A stretch of DNA of 64,000 nt from Tubiluchus corallicola (GCA_030141605.1 JAQGDQ010000204.1:23501-87500), one strand, 5' to 3'. Counted from the first letter of the stretch, positions 9,632-22,849 are shown. Numbers and translations are program-made. Notes: generated from the letters alone by a model not told the origin.

Positions 9632-12418
9632 GTAAGTTTCTATCGAACGCATATTTTGGGACATAACGCAATCTAAATTATAGGCCTAATTGTAACAGTA
9701 GTGGTTGCAGGAGTTAATTTAATTATTAAAAACTACATGGTAATGTACTTGTTAACTCATATGGTAGTTTAAGATCGTATTTTTCAGCAAAACACTTCCT
9801 TTTTGCCTTACATTGTCTCACTTTGAAGCATTCTCGGAGTATCAATATTTTTTACAGTTGTAGTCTAGATTTACTACAATATTTGTTGAAATTTCTATAC
9901 GTTTTTAAGCAAGCAAAAATAAAAAATCTGAACCACTAACTCTAGCTATTAAATCTAACCACTAATGCTAATTCAGTTATCTCAAACTAGGCTTATATCT
10001 GGTAGCGCAGAAAAAAATATCCCGACGTTTAGACTACAAATAATTAAAAGCAAGTAGCTTACTAAGCTGAAATTTCGTGGTGAGATATTACAGTACATTT
10101 GATTTTGACTTGACTGCGAACGTTACAACTTCTTAACTTTAGCAGTTTTGAAGTTATGGCCGAAAAGCTTTTGCATGTTCAAAAATTAAGTGCCGGAATA
10201 ATGACAGCTAATCATAAATTGAAAAACATCCATGCTGACAATAAATGAAGCACTCAGTACATGGCAGCAAAACAACAGAAGTCAACCACATGTTCTAGTT
10301 TATAGCAAGATCTTCATCACAGAAAATAAAGCATTGGCAAATATTTGTTGTCAAGAAAAAATGCGAATTAATCTTATGGACTACGATATCTGGAATTCCC
10401 TTAAAGTGTATGAACGGCCATTTGGTTCAGACGAACTAAAGTAAATTTTTTATATTTTTAACGCACCGCCAAAGCATGTCTGGTAACTAGATAATAGGCT
10501 AAAAACTTAATTAACGGCAGACGAGCGCAACTGGTGATGACATCACAACTTAACATAATTTTCAACAGCACAAACATTTCATGAGTGTGTTGCACGTGTT
10601 TGCAAAAGTGAAAATTGAAAAACAGTGCTAATGTACAACATTCAGTGTGATACACAAAAACTCGGCAAATTTTAAACTTAAAATTCAATTTTCAAGTTTA
10701 CCGCTGTTCTCACACATGAGCTTTAGAACGTGTGCACTACGTCACAAGTGAACACCTATCGACTGCAACTGTGAGCGAAGACGATTTGTAACAGGTCTTT
10801 GGTCTAAACTTCACCGTTAAAATACTGGGATCGTTAATTGTTTGTTCGTGCAAGTGCGGATGATGTGATCAAAATTTTCGGTTGGTTTGTTCTCTCTTCC
10901 CACGTGTAAGTCACATGATTGCACTTGGTAGGCAAAGCAATTGGTGACTCGGAACAAACGCATCGAATTTACTGCGAATTAGTACAATAGTCTTTTACTA
11001 CGATGTTAACCTTAGAATCATTTAGATAATACTCATTATTGTCATAATACTCATTAAGGCTACAGGAGTTACTTATATTGTGTAATCGATTGGAAATGTG
11101 TAATTATACTATTGGCGTCACGGAGGTTTGGGTTCTTGCGTTTGCGTAGCCTCCAAACTGGTCCAAGAAGTGAATTTAGCTGTGAATATGACGGCTGCAA
11201 AAGTAAGTTCAGTAGAACCACCGTAAAATCGACTGAGAGGTACAGCACCTGGTTTTTGTACAAAGTGTTTCCGAGATGCACGCGCTCATGCCCATCTGAC
11301 TAGCGGATAGCGAAATGCATGTAATGGCAAAGAACTAGCTGCGCGAACGTGAAATGACTATTCTGTGGTAATAATTCTTTCACTAAATCATTCTTGAAAA
11401 AAATCGTATATATCCTCTCAATTTTTATAGGGTAGATTGTTTTGAATTACAGTTTAAGATGCGTTCCGGTTTTCCTTTAAGGAAGTGAGAAACTGTATTA
11501 GCTGTATTGAAAGAAACGTCTTCCTGTAATTTGCATTGAATATGGTGGACACACTGAGATCTTGATGTAAATTTTAGCAATAGCGACATACAAATTTTTC
11601 CCTACATTAATTTTTTGATTTGTAGATTTAAAACTTCTGTATCTTAGGCAAAGTCTAAGGAAGTGACATAAAAATTTTTGGAGCTTATACAGAAGCATTT
11701 GCAGCACCAGTGCTATAATTTTCAAGAAATTCTGGCATTTTATTTATATAATTTCAAAATATAAACTTGGGCACGTTTTTTGCGTCACATTATATATTTT
11801 TATTATTTTCTTATAAATATGAAAGCTAGTAAGTAGCTAGATGTTTCACAAATAAACTCGTAAGTAAATATAGGTAAAATATAGGTGCATGTAATTAGTA
11901 GATGTATATTTATCATAATCGCTTCGTCTATTTTACAAAAACATTGTCAAGTGAAATACTTTGCAGTTTTTCTTCAAATGTGAAACAATTGCAAACAACA
12001 CGGTAAGAGAATTATTTGTTATTCTCAGAGGATTGGTCGGTTATAATCGAATGTGGTCGCAACTCGAAGACTGCTGTATTTGAAATGAGACTTTGAAGCT
12101 CTAAGACTATGAGACCAACTACAATAGGGGCCTTCTCTACTGCGTTTAGTATTTTGAATGCAGCAAAAAGTAAAATTACTTTATAAATTAGGAAATCTTT
12201 TTATTCGTAATATACTCGGTGGTAAGTTAAAAAAAATTCGAGATGTTCGATCTAATGATTAAGTTATGATGTCTCCGGCTTCGTTTGAAATTGTTAAAAT
12301 TCGCAGTTTTTACTGTGATCTTTCACATTAGGAATTTCCTCTGTACCTTATTAGTGAATTATGCATATAATATTAAGTATAAAATGCTACACACATCTCC
12401 CATTTTTGTGTTATATAG
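9632..12418. other. Intron, nothing recognised
   Basis: A 2.8-kb intron precedes the last MAM gene exon. I see no domain, tRNA-like box or array. The open frames at 10232-10444 and 11112-11303 have no recognisable features or splice support. Confidence 0.5.
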
Positions 12419-12945
12419 GCGAACGATCTTCGACTGCAGAACCTACATCAGAACCAACTGAAGAACCTTCAACAAAAGCTCCCACTGAAGAGGTAACAGA
12501 GAATACCGAAGGTACTACTGAAGCAACATCAACTGATGAGTCAATAGAGGAGTCCACAACAGTTACTAGAAAGACAACAGAAGAGGTGACGGCAGAGCAA
12601 ACGGAAGCAGTTACTGTGACGGCAGAACAAACGGAGACGATTACTCCCGAAGTGTCTACTGAAGACGAAACTGGCACCGAACCTCCAGATGATGGGCCTA
12701 ATGGGGGACTCATTGCTGGCTTGATCATAGCTGGTATTGTCATAGTTGTCGCAGTTGGTATCTTAGTAGTAAAAATGCAAAAAACGCCAGAAGACATGGC
12801 ACAAATCCTCGATCCTGAGATAAACAGGCCTTCCTCGTGGTCGGAAGACGTGCAAGAATTCCCAAACAGTGAGTTTGGTTCTGTTAATGACACTGTGAGT
12901 CCGCCATTCGTAGAATCTGCTGATGATGAAGACCATACATTCTGA
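12419..12945 (+). CDS. MAM gene last exon: Thr/Glu-rich stalk, transmembrane helix, cytoplasmic tail
   Basis: The acceptor ends gttatatag, and the phase 1 entry matches the preceding donor. The first 100 or so residues are almost all Thr, Glu, Ser, Ala, Val and Pro, which looks like an O-glycosylated stalk. A TAEQTE block is repeated twice. Next comes a hydrophobic helix beginning GGLIAGLIIAGIVIVV, a short Lys-containing stop-transfer stretch (KMQK) and an acidic tail with PSSWSED and ending EDHTF. The stop TGA is at 12943-12945. No kinase or phosphatase domain follows, so the tail is short. Confidence 0.9.
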
Positions 12946-13120
12946 TGGTAATATCTATAGTACTGCAACTGAGAATTAATAGGCTTACACAGAAAAAAAT
13001 GGAATAACGTAAGTGATGGATTAAATACCGAGGAGCGGATCATGGAAATGAAAACAACCATTAAAGGAAGAACCAACACTCGACCAACATTTATTGCATT
13101 TTAATGTACAATTAAAAATA
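12946..13120 (+). terminator. MAM gene 3' UTR with possible poly(A) signal
   Basis: Untranslated sequence follows the stop codon. The nearest poly(A)-like hexamer I can see is ATTAAA at 13111-13116, about 165 bases downstream. No canonical AATAAA occurs nearby, so the 3' end is only suggested. Confidence 0.35.
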
Positions 13121-13819
13121 TTGAAATCGCTGTACAATATATGCGCATAGAGTGATTTGCTTAAAAATGTAAAAGAAATTTAAATATTTTTTATCTCCCG
13201 CCAAACGAACGTCGCTGCCGGCATATTTGAAAAAAATGCCATAAGCTGGTGTCTGTTGCACAGCGTGAATGCTGTGAAGGCAAGCTGTGAGGAAGGTACG
13301 CGTTGAGAAATTTCTACAGTTCACTCAGAAGTTCAGTTATTCTAGCTTAAATTTTACTGTGTTTATGTAAAAATTAGTCATTTGATCAATTATGACCAAG
13401 ATTAAAGTGTTAATCTTTAAAAATAGCTGTGTAAGTAGTATACATTAATTGCGCAAATGTAATTAATTTACAGACTTTTGTTGACTTTCAGATACACATG
13501 TAAACTTGCGAGCATACCTACTGTAGTAGTTCCGGGTGGGTTACTTAGTTTATAGAGTTCGCTCTATAAGTCAAAAAAAGGATTGCTGCAGCACTTGGCA
13601 GAATAACTGTTTATATTGCACGACAACCAGATGACGCCATTTTTCACCAAAAATGAGCGCGCCCAAGCGTTCGCGATTTTAAATTAAAATTATTAATTGC
13701 ACGAGGCGTTTATCACAATTTCATTGCTGAAACTTTCTAGCATTTTCTCAAATATTAGAATAAGCTCAACTTCCCGAGAGACTTGGCTTTTGCTTTAAAC
13801 AATTGTTATATATATTATA

Positions 13820-13860
13820 TTATACACACACGCACGCACGCACGCACACACACACACAAA
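13820..13860. repeat. (CA)n/(CGCA)n simple repeat
   Basis: An acacac tract is interrupted by four cgca units and followed by a pure ca run. Confidence 0.9.
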
Positions 13861-15589
13861 TTGAAACGTCAATTTACATTTTGTATAGTCGATAACCTTG
13901 CACTACAACCAACATACGGAAAATATTGAGTAGATACGACAAAATTATAAACTATAAAACTACATTATTCTATACTACTTAGCTAACTCACACTTTACTA
14001 TTTCATACTATATCATTTGTTGGTTCTTTTCTAATGTGCCGAAATTTTAATTGTTCTCTTATTTAAAGGTTGTTTTCGATATATTAATATTAGGCAAGTC
14101 GGAAAACGATAAGTTTTAGTCGGCATGTAACATCTCGATATCTGCTGTAAAAATAGAACCAAGAACAAGGGTTAAAAGACATATCTAAATTATTGCACTA
14201 TAATGACATAACGATAATGACAATGATAGTAAAATGTTACATAAGTTAGTAAATACGCCACATTGAGGTTGATACAAATTTTAGCTGTAAATAAAGATCA
14301 TTTTAATTACAGCATTATACACTATCTTCACGCAGTTTTAATCTAACATAATTAAAGTGCACACAAGGCGGGAAAATGATTGTCTTTTCAAAGATTGTTT
14401 TACAACTCAGCAAGTAATCGCACGGTATGTGCACCGAGTCGTCGAAGTTGAGCAACACTGAATCGGGTCACATAAATCGATAGGTAACCTCAGGGAAAAC
14501 TACTTTTGAGCAGTGTTATCCGCCATTCTTTATGTATTTCTCTCGCCGAAGGAGGGTGTTTTTAGATCCAAATATTTCCAAAGAAACGTCTACCACTTAG
14601 ATGCCTTCAATTCAAAAGATTATAGCCTTGATAATGAACCAGGTTTCTGTCGGGCTACATACACCTACATTAAAAATATCCTGCATATGTTCCTACTTTT
14701 GGCCAGCGGTCACAAGTATGTGTGGGCAGTTGTGTCAAGCTTTATTAGTTTCTTTTCTATGTAGGTAGTGGACGGTAGTAAGACTGCTGTCATTGACTAG
14801 CCTGTAGTTCAGTAAGTTGCGCCTGCATATCCGTCAAAAACAGTAAGTAGTGTTTAGTAGTTTCTAGCCAATGTGTTTGGCAGGTATAGTAACAGCATTC
14901 AAAGGAACAAAAACTTTTGTTCACTTGTGGATATTCACTTGTACTCATACAACAATAGTATAGCCGTGTGGCATTTAACCACGTTTTTCTAATACTTGAG
15001 TACTTTGTTTTGACAAAAAAGATGGTTTTCAAGACTGACGAGGAAGCACACAGGGTACAAAATTGAGGATTTCGCTATAAGTCTTGTAAGCTGAACTGCT
15101 TTGTTTAGCCTTTCATTAGATGTTTGGGTACCATGCACAATTACAACCTAGGAACTGTTATAACGACTGCATATGTGGTCGCGTGTTCGTCCGAAGAAGA
15201 CAGGGAGTGTAAGCGTGGTGCAAATCATGATGTACTCACGAAGTGGCACTATAAAATCTCAGCCCAATATTAGAATCACGCTATAACAATTGAACATTGT
15301 GCTTAAAACACATTAAAGCAAAAAAGAACGTTTGAACATACGTCTGAAGGAACTTGACTACACTAGTACACTAAGTACAGTAGTTGTTGCTAAGCTCCTT
15401 CAATACAGTAGGCAACATTTTGACCAATGGCTCGCCTAAATTAAAGCTGCACTCATTAATGACACCAGGCACACTTAATCATATGTACTGTGTAATTAAC
15501 CAGTCAAAGGCTTTGAGCTGCTATGTGACCGTTTAGAAAAATCGTATACCGGTTTTTAAAAAAAAACGTGTTTTAGTATAAAATCTAAA

Positions 15590-15660
15590 GTAGGACTTGA
15601 AACCGGTAGTTTGAGAGCTTAACCTGCACATGCCAAGTAAATGTCCCACCCAGATTAAAC
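15590..15660 (-). mobile_element. Possible tRNA-derived SINE fragment
   Basis: On the minus strand the segment reads ggtttcaagtcc (15604-15593), close to the RNA polymerase III B box. It is preceded by an anticodon-arm-like stretch, but no clear A box is visible. It may be a worn SINE head or chance. Confidence 0.3.
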
Positions 15661-16021
15661 AGGTCTTAGTTCGGCTACACCGTCAGTGCTTTGCAGTTTA
15701 ACATTGTTTGTTTTCGTTTACTAAATTTGGATTTGCAGAGAGTTAGACAGATCAGTTATTATGAAATTTTGGCGGCTTGTTATTGTATTAACAGTAAAAA
15801 CAGGTAAATTACCAGTCTTAGTCTTAGACCTTCACAGTACACACCTGTTGTACGCAAAATTATTTGATTGGTGAGAATGACTGTCTGTAACGGTTGCCTT
15901 TGTGCACGGCGTGGTTAAATATCTCCTCTAAAATATAGGGACTCTAATTAGTTTTCACCAACGTTCAGTTCTATTTTACACCCTCGTAGAATTTCAATAG
16001 AAGCTCGATATGGTGAAGTGC

Positions 16022-16050
16022 AAAATAAATATTAATAAATAAATAAATGT
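16022..16050. repeat. (TAAA)n tract
   Basis: Short aaataaat repeats resemble the 3' tail of a LINE or SINE, but no coding remnant adjoins. Confidence 0.6.
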
Positions 16051-17120
16051 TGTGCTAAACTAATCTATGTTAGCCATAATTGCAATTTTAAATGGTCTAA
16101 TTGATTATTCGCAGATTAACTACTATCATCAATAAGAAAATTATGATGACAGTACATACAAATAAACAACCAAAGCACGTACAATAGTTGGGGAGACATG
16201 TAGACTGCAAACTAGGTTGTACCAATGTGCTGGACGACCATTATTTAAATATTAGAGCAAAAACGAGCTCTATAAAATAAATTTGTTTGCATATTTTATA
16301 ACTTAAAAAAACAGGTAGGTCCTACTGTAACAGTTGCGGTCTTTTTTACCTTCGAGCTCGCTTCTTCGCAACCTGGATACACTGAAGCATCGAAAAAGTA
16401 AAAATTTCGAGGCTTTGCGGTGGCCACATATAATTCTCGTCGCCTTATCTAAAGGCTGTGTTAATTACGACATTAATTAATTGACGCCATTTACGTTTTC
16501 TGTTTGTTAGATTGTTGTTTAGATTAGAATGTTTATTAAAAATTTGCAGTCAATTAAAAGAAATGACAAAATCGCTAAATCACGTAAAATGGTCTCATAA
16601 AGAACAAACAGAAATTATTTTATACAAAGTAATATTGTATAAAATAAAACTACAATTATATGCTACATAGGCCTGAACTTCATAAAAGGTGAAAGATCAG
16701 TACGAAGAAAAAAATTTGGCCAGATTGCATGTGCTCCACAATGTGGACCAGACTATTTTTCTAACAGGAAGCGTTGCACCGAGGTAAAACCAAAGTTTTG
16801 AATGTCGAATGTCATAAGTGTTTGTTGTCTTGTAAGGCATTTAGATAGCTAACTTGAAAGGCAGGAGACGTTGAAAAGTTGGAATGCAGCCTGGTTTTGA
16901 GCCAGGGTATCTTCTGTTTATTTTGCAGACGCCTTATGCCATTATAATCGGAAATGTTGAATTTCATTGACCAGCTATAAAAATGAACTTTGCCCATTGG
17001 TAAATGAGCTGTAAGCAGAAGAAAATTCAGGCTTCATTGCAACATTTTCATATTTCCTGTTTCTGGTATCAAAATTTAATTACGTTGTGGATTTGTAAGA
17101 TTATTAATAATCGTGAACTA

Positions 17121-17295
<175 letters not shown>

Positions 17296-17572
17296 CCAGA
17301 AAGGAGCAGATTAAAACATACAAAAAAAATAAAAAACATTATTAAAAACATTTTTATTTTATAAAAAACATTATTTGGTTTTGAGTGAAGACAAAGGGTA
17401 CAACGATCGCAGTGGGTTTTCAATGAAAGTAGCGTCATGACTCACTTCTTCAAGAATTTTGTCGATTTTTTTATTTGGGTGATAAAACTGAAAAGGATTC
17501 GAAAAATAATTATATTGTGATAATAGAGGAAATGAGAAAAGTATTAAAACACACATTTATATGTACTTGTCA

Positions 17573-17703
17573 GTCTTTAAAGTTTCAAGTTTAGTTTGTT
17601 TTACCTCTACACAATTCATTTTTACATTTGTAATTATTATTATTTATATACGTAAAATGTATTGTGTCGAGGTAAACTAAACTAAACATGAAACTTTAAA
17701 GAC
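17573..17703. mobile_element. 131-bp fold-back (MITE-like) element
   Basis: The left arm (17573-17625) and right arm (about 17652-17703) are inverted repeats of about 52 bases. Both read gtctttaaagtttca from their outer ends and share ttacctc and acacaat inward, with a handful of mismatches. The AT-rich loop is only about 25 bases. The size and near-complete foldback suit a miniature inverted-repeat transposable element. No clear target duplication is seen. Confidence 0.75.
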
Positions 17704-18380
17704 ACTGCAATGTTGACGTGGATTCTAGGACAAATTATTGCAAGCCAAACTCTACTTTGTTAATTTTGGATTTTAATCTATAGCAAAAGAAAATTATGAA
17801 GAAAGACTTTAATATGCCATTTTTTACGCTTAGTTTATTTACTTACTGATAATGTTAAATTTTATAGTTTTAGGAAACTGAGAATAAGAGCAATGAAAAA
17901 TCAGTGGTTGTAGTTTTTCTCTGACAATGCCAAACAAACAAAATATCCAGAAACACAAAAACTCTTCTCTTTTATTTATTGCTTAGAGCTCTGCGGGTTA
18001 TAACGTTAAATAGGTACAATAAAACTATAAAAGACAAATGCTCAAGATTGCGGTTCACAGAATATTATACTTATTTTTAATCTCCTATTTAAGCACTTCT
18101 TTCAGGAAAATTGCTGACATACCGTGTACAATATAGCACACGTATGCACTTAAGTTAGAGTTAGTTTTCTGTATATTTAACGGCTGTCAGAAAAAAGCGG
18201 TGAAACATGTTTCCTACTATTGTCTCAGAAATAGCTAATCTTAACCAGCGATACATAAAATCATTAACTTCTGCAGATGACAAGTTACAAAATTTTGCTA
18301 TTCATTTGCAAATGAGAAAGAATATAATAGTTTGGTACTTTTATATACATTAATTTGTGTAAATAATCTCGTCTCACTCT

Positions 18381-18665
18381 AAGCGGCTTCACGGCGGCCG
18401 CTCGGAGCATGCGCAGTACTGATCGAAGATTTATAATAGTTAACAAGAGTTACTGATGAAAAGCTGTAGGGAGCTTAACGATGCACCGGCAATTATTAGC
18501 AGTCGCGGTCATATAATTTGTTTTACTGGACAGTATGATTAATTGCTTTTATTGTCTAATTACCCTATTAGCAGTCAGGCTTCTGTGCCATTTGGCTGCT
18601 GCGCGGCGTTTGGCGGGCTTTACAGAAACACGTTCTGCGAAAGACTGTTTGTAAGTGTTGATAAA
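18381..18665 (+). promoter_or_regulatory. Putative promoter and 5' UTR of the GPCR gene
   Basis: A short CpG-rich patch (cggcttcacggcggccgctc) stands out from AT-rich surroundings. It includes gcatgcgcag at 18407-18416, resembling an NRF-1 half site, and a TATA-like ttataata at 18431-18438. Coding starts about 230 bases downstream. The transcription start is not visible from sequence, so this is inferred from composition and position. Confidence 0.4.
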
Positions 18666-19208
18666 ATGTCGGTGAATTTTGCTGATTTTTTACTAAACGA
18701 GCCGATTGGTTTTAACGATACCAGTAATGCGACGAATGATTCAGTGATCGATGGTGTAAAATTCAACAATGAATCAACATTAAAGGTTCCAGTGCGAGAA
18801 CTGGAAGATCTCGTAAAAGTAATTACTTTACTCACTATGGCTTCTTTGTCCATTATAGGAAATTCCGTCACGTTATATGTAATTTACCGTACGCGAGAGC
18901 CAGCTTTCACCATTAAAACTCTTATTACCAATTTAGCAGTGTCAGATCTAATGGTGACGTGTTTCTGTATGGTAGTGGACGCCTCCTGGGCTTATTCTGT
19001 CAGCTGGAAGGCTGGAAACGGGTTGTGTAAGTTTGTGAAGTTCATGCAGGTATTTTCGCTTTATGCTTCCACCTATGTGTGTGTTTTAATAGCAGTGGAC
19101 AGATGCCATGCCGTGTTGGGACCCATGAACCGAGTGCGAGCTCCACTGAGGCTCAAGATAATGCTGTCAGTTGTCTGGTTTGGAAGTGCCGTCCTAGCTC
19201 TCCCTCAA
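18666..19208 (+). CDS. GPCR exon 1: N-terminus to TM4
   Basis: I start at ATG 18666 (MSVNFADFLL), the first in-frame Met after a TAA at 18540, with A at position -3. The exon encodes residues 1-181. It includes an N-glycosylated ectodomain with no signal peptide, TM1 (about 50-74), TM2 (about 84-106), TM3 with WKAGNGLCKFVKFMQVFSLY (114-133) and DRC at 145-147, and TM4 ending ALPQ. A gtaagt donor follows in phase 0. The intron position after the LPQ of TM4 is a natural boundary in this group. Confidence 0.92.
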
Positions 19209-19689
19209 GTAAGTAAACCTTCTACTTTAGTGTTTTCAATTTAAAGTGAAGAAGTCTGTAATACGCTTGCCATCGATAATAGGCATGTTGTATATATGCA
19301 CTAATATTGGCTTCTTATTGCTAACGTAGTTTTTAGTAGAGCTGTTTTAGTTTACAAGTAATTGGCTACGTGTATGTAGAATTTACATCTCACTAACATG
19401 ATTTGTAGGCCTCAAAAATGTACGACGCTACACGCCAGAATTGTGACAAACAAAAAACTATTGCTGCGTAATAAAAAACGAAAGCTAGAATTCTGCATAT
19501 AAAGAGTCAGGTCATTGTATGTCAAAGGTAATATTATTTTGTAACTTGTGACAAACAAGAGATTGTTACATTACAAGAATCGCTAACAAGAAGAAAAAGC
19601 TGAAATTTAAAATTGAAAGCTTTAGTCACATATGACGTAGGCAAAATTATGCAACATCACACGCTTCCTGTATTATTTAATTTAAATAT

Positions 19690-19800
19690 CTTTTATTTAT
19701 CTCAGGTTAGCGAAACAAGTCTTTCATGTGATGAGGCCCGTTGGGGCGAAAGCTTCTGAAAGAAAGAAATATTCTATTTTGAGACTACAAATTGCAGTTT
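19690..19800 (+). other. Penelope-like terminal motif with hammerhead-ribozyme-like core
   Basis: TGATGA (19729-19734), a GCCC/GGGC stem (19736-19739 with 19744-19747) and GAAA (19748-19751) occur in hammerhead order. The whole is flanked by complementary ctttca (19721-19726) and tgaaag (19757-19762). Penelope-like elements often carry such motifs. The core is imperfect: the expected leading C is a G, there is one extra base, and stem III is minimal. No coding remnant adjoins it. Confidence 0.35.
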
Positions 19801-20984
19801 ACGTTTTTGTCATCTGCCAAAAAGTTGGTTAAAACATCACTCACAAGAGTTAGCGGTACAATAGGGCCGACAGCTATTAATGAAATGAACAGTAAACCCG
19901 TCATATTAGCTTGTTCATCTTAGTTTGAACCGTTTGGACTTAGGCTGTCTCAGACATGCCTTAGCCACCGTATTCAACAATCACTGCAATTATTGCTCTA
20001 CATAATATGTTTTTCGTGTGCCGTAAATTACGTAAAGTTTACCGATTTCAAATTAACGGATCCCGCAAGCGCAAATAACGGTATTCTGTTTCAGTTTTAT
20101 TGCTACGACACGTATAGTGCGCAGCTCAGAAACTTCGCATTGACGGCATTGCGAGGCATTATTGAAGGTCGTGGCTTTTTCATTATTCTACGAAAATGTT
20201 TTTCTTGACAGTTGTCCAAAAGGTTCACATGTTTTATTGAAGCACTATTTCTCTCCTATTAAATTTCGCTCTTTTTGTTGCGGTGCAAGACAAATGCACT
20301 CGCGCCTTCGCTTGAAACGCTGTTTATCAAATGTTTGGATATGAGCATGTCCAAATCTTCTCAATATTGGGCAGATTTAATTATTAGGTCTATACAAAAA
20401 TCGTTAATTTTATTACAGTGACAAAATATTACAATGGCAAGAAAAAATTATTTTTGATTAAATAACGTTGTGAGTTTAGAAAATGAGCTCTTCGACAAAA
20501 GAAGTGTTTTTATTGTAACGTCACAAAATTATAGCAAATTGAATCTAATCCTCGTCATCGCAACATGCTCCAGCGTACGCGTGATTCGCGACAGATGGTT
20601 TTTAACATAATTGCACATAGTAACGCGGAACTAATTCCTAATAAAACGAATTATTGAACATCAAATAAATGAAGACGTATCAGTTTTCCACTGTGAACCA
20701 TCTTCAGATACAGAAGAAGGAAGAATAAAAACACAGAAAGTATTATCAAATACGATTTTTTTTACTTTTATGCGATAACATAATCATTAATTATAAATAA
20801 TTGTTATAAATATTAGTATAGGATAAACTAACGCATTATAAAATTTTGTTATATACTAATCATTTGCTAGCATTTGGCATGGCAGAGTTTATAGTTTCTC
20901 GTAAAAGCAAATTTACCATATCTTGTCGATTACTATTCAAACAAAACCAAAAACTAAACTTGTCAAAAGGAAGGAATGTGGAAA

Positions 20985-21066
20985 ATGGTAGACTAAGCCC
21001 GGTACTCAACATGCATTTTTTGATAACAGAGCTAACGCCTTGACCACTAGATTAACCATCCTTCAC
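20985..21066 (-). mobile_element. tRNA-derived SINE head (degenerate)
   Basis: On the minus strand tggttaatctagtgg (21058-21044) matches a polymerase III A box. About 35 bases further, gttgagtaccgggct resembles a B box with a substitution. The spacing is that of a tRNA. It does not fold as an intact tRNA gene, so a SINE remnant is likelier. Confidence 0.5.
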
Positions 21067-22734
21067 GCTAGAGTAATTACTAATTAATTTAATTAATGTT
21101 CTTGTAATTAATTTAGGGTTTTGAATGACCGGTAGTCTTGTTATCTATAATCGTCATTTTAAGATTATTGGCTAACTAACAGTTATTAAATTTTTTAAAA
21201 CAAATTTTGAAAAAAGAAAATTAGAGGTTAGAATTTGGAAATTATAATTTGTTTATTTTTCACGTCTTAGTAAAAACTTTTGTACAGTAAGCATATTTTT
21301 CGTTGCTGAAGGGGTGGCAAATAAACGTAAGTTATTGAATCGGCCACCCAAATATTCATTACAGTGTTGACTATTATTAGATGGATAAATTTGCAATAAA
21401 GTGACATATAATGGTTAGTACTTACACACAATAAACATACTCTTAGTTTACAAAAATTGGTAAGGTTTATAAAAATTATAAGGAGTACGTGGTTATTTGT
21501 TAGTATTACATAAACGCTGATTTTGACTCAGAATTTCTTTTTAAAATAATAGCAAAAACTGGATCTCCTATATGTCTGCTACGTGCGCATACAAATGCAG
21601 AGAAAATAGTAAATTTTAAGTTTGCTGGGCTAGAAACCAGAAGAACCAGTCACATAAAACCACCGAAGCGGTGAAAACAACTTCCTTAGCACATGTAATG
21701 ACTTACACTGATGAGAAATGTGTAGTGCTTTATTTTAAAAGAATGAAACTACAATGGAATATGTTTCGCTTGACAGAATGTATCTACCTGAAAAGATTTT
21801 GATTTTTTGTCAAAAGTTCTTAATGCTTAATTAAGTTAAAAAAGCTGAAACCAAAAATTGATGATTTATGAAAATTGAGGAGCGTCAATGGCTAGTAGTG
21901 AGACAACAATCGCGGAAAAATATGAAGATAGAAGTATTATTTTGACTAAAGTTATCAGATACTGAGAATCAGTACCTTTTTCCTTTGGTAGATATATGAA
22001 TTACAGTAATTTATAAGCTGACGTGATATTTTTGGTCAAATAAAACCGTTTACGTACAAACCACGGGGCTGAAAGGCCATTGCCCACTTAACTAACCTGA
22101 CCTCTTCTAGTCCCAAACGAGATGAAGGCATTTTTTGCGCAAACAGCGCATTTCGCATACATGCGGTTATTGACGAAATCAGCATCTCATCCAAATAATA
22201 GGCAAACCGAGAGATTTTCAAAGACTTCACTTGACAATTTTTCGAATTACGCAGCGATTAAAGACGTTAATGATGTCAACTCACAGCGATTAAATGGGAA
22301 TAGAGCTCGTTAAAACGACAAATTATATAGTAATAAATCTCTTGAAGGACGAAAGAGGTAGACTAGTACAGCAGCTCTACAGGAAGATCAGCAGAAAAAA
22401 TAAATATTCAAATTGAAAATCGCCAGTAGGAAATCGGCCATTTTGGTATAACCAATTATAAATACAAACTTAGCTAGTTTATGATGGCGGATGTCAGCAA
22501 AGCGGCCAAAGCCAACACATCTGCTGCAGTATGCTGATAATTAGTGTAAACCAAGGAATCAACAGTGATTAACCGGGAAATAGTCTTATATCTGTTTATC
22601 AAGCCTTTATACGTCTTTCGTGTTAAATTTACAGCAACGTAAAGATAACACAAGAGAATCGACATTCAAAACTATGTTTAGTCCTTGAGATGTAGTAGTC
22701 CTTGTAAGTAGTGCGGCCAAACGTGTGATTTCAT

Positions 22735-22849
22735 GTTATTGTTGGTAATGATGATGATGTTGTTGTTGTCATTGTTGTGATGTTGTTGTTGTCGCTGTCG
22801 TCTTTGTCGACATTGTTATTATTACTACAAGCTGTTGTTGTTGTTGTTA
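22735..22849. repeat. (GTT)n/(GTC)n imperfect microsatellite
   Basis: Interrupted gttgtt, gatgat and gtcgct triplets run over about 115 bases. Confidence 0.85.

Larger units (their letters stand above)
186..12945 (+). other. Gene model: transmembrane MAM-domain protein, 3' part of gene (5' end outside window)
   Basis: Nine exons join in frame, with introns of phase 0 or 1. They encode the end of one MAM domain, two whole MAM domains of about 160-170 residues, a Thr/Glu-rich stalk of about 100 residues, one membrane helix and a cytoplasmic tail of about 57 residues. MAM domains are extracellular adhesion modules of receptors such as meprins, receptor tyrosine phosphatases and MAM-containing surface proteins; the partner here is unknown. 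Visible hallmarks are a CNFD or CNFE opening, a WY centre and a closing (I/L)DD-type strand. The exon layout repeats for each domain: opening exon phase 1 to 1, middle exon phase 1 to 0, closing exon phase 0 to 1. That suggests duplication of a three-exon module. No catalytic domain is seen in this part. The protein could be a MAM-only adhesion molecule or the C-terminal end of a larger mosaic receptor. Confidence 0.85.

Noticed and set aside
12411-13079. 222-codon minus-strand open frame
   Set aside because: It is antisense to the Thr/Glu-rich last exon of the MAM gene. Its Ser/Val-rich makeup is the mirror of that biased codon use, and it contains no domain.
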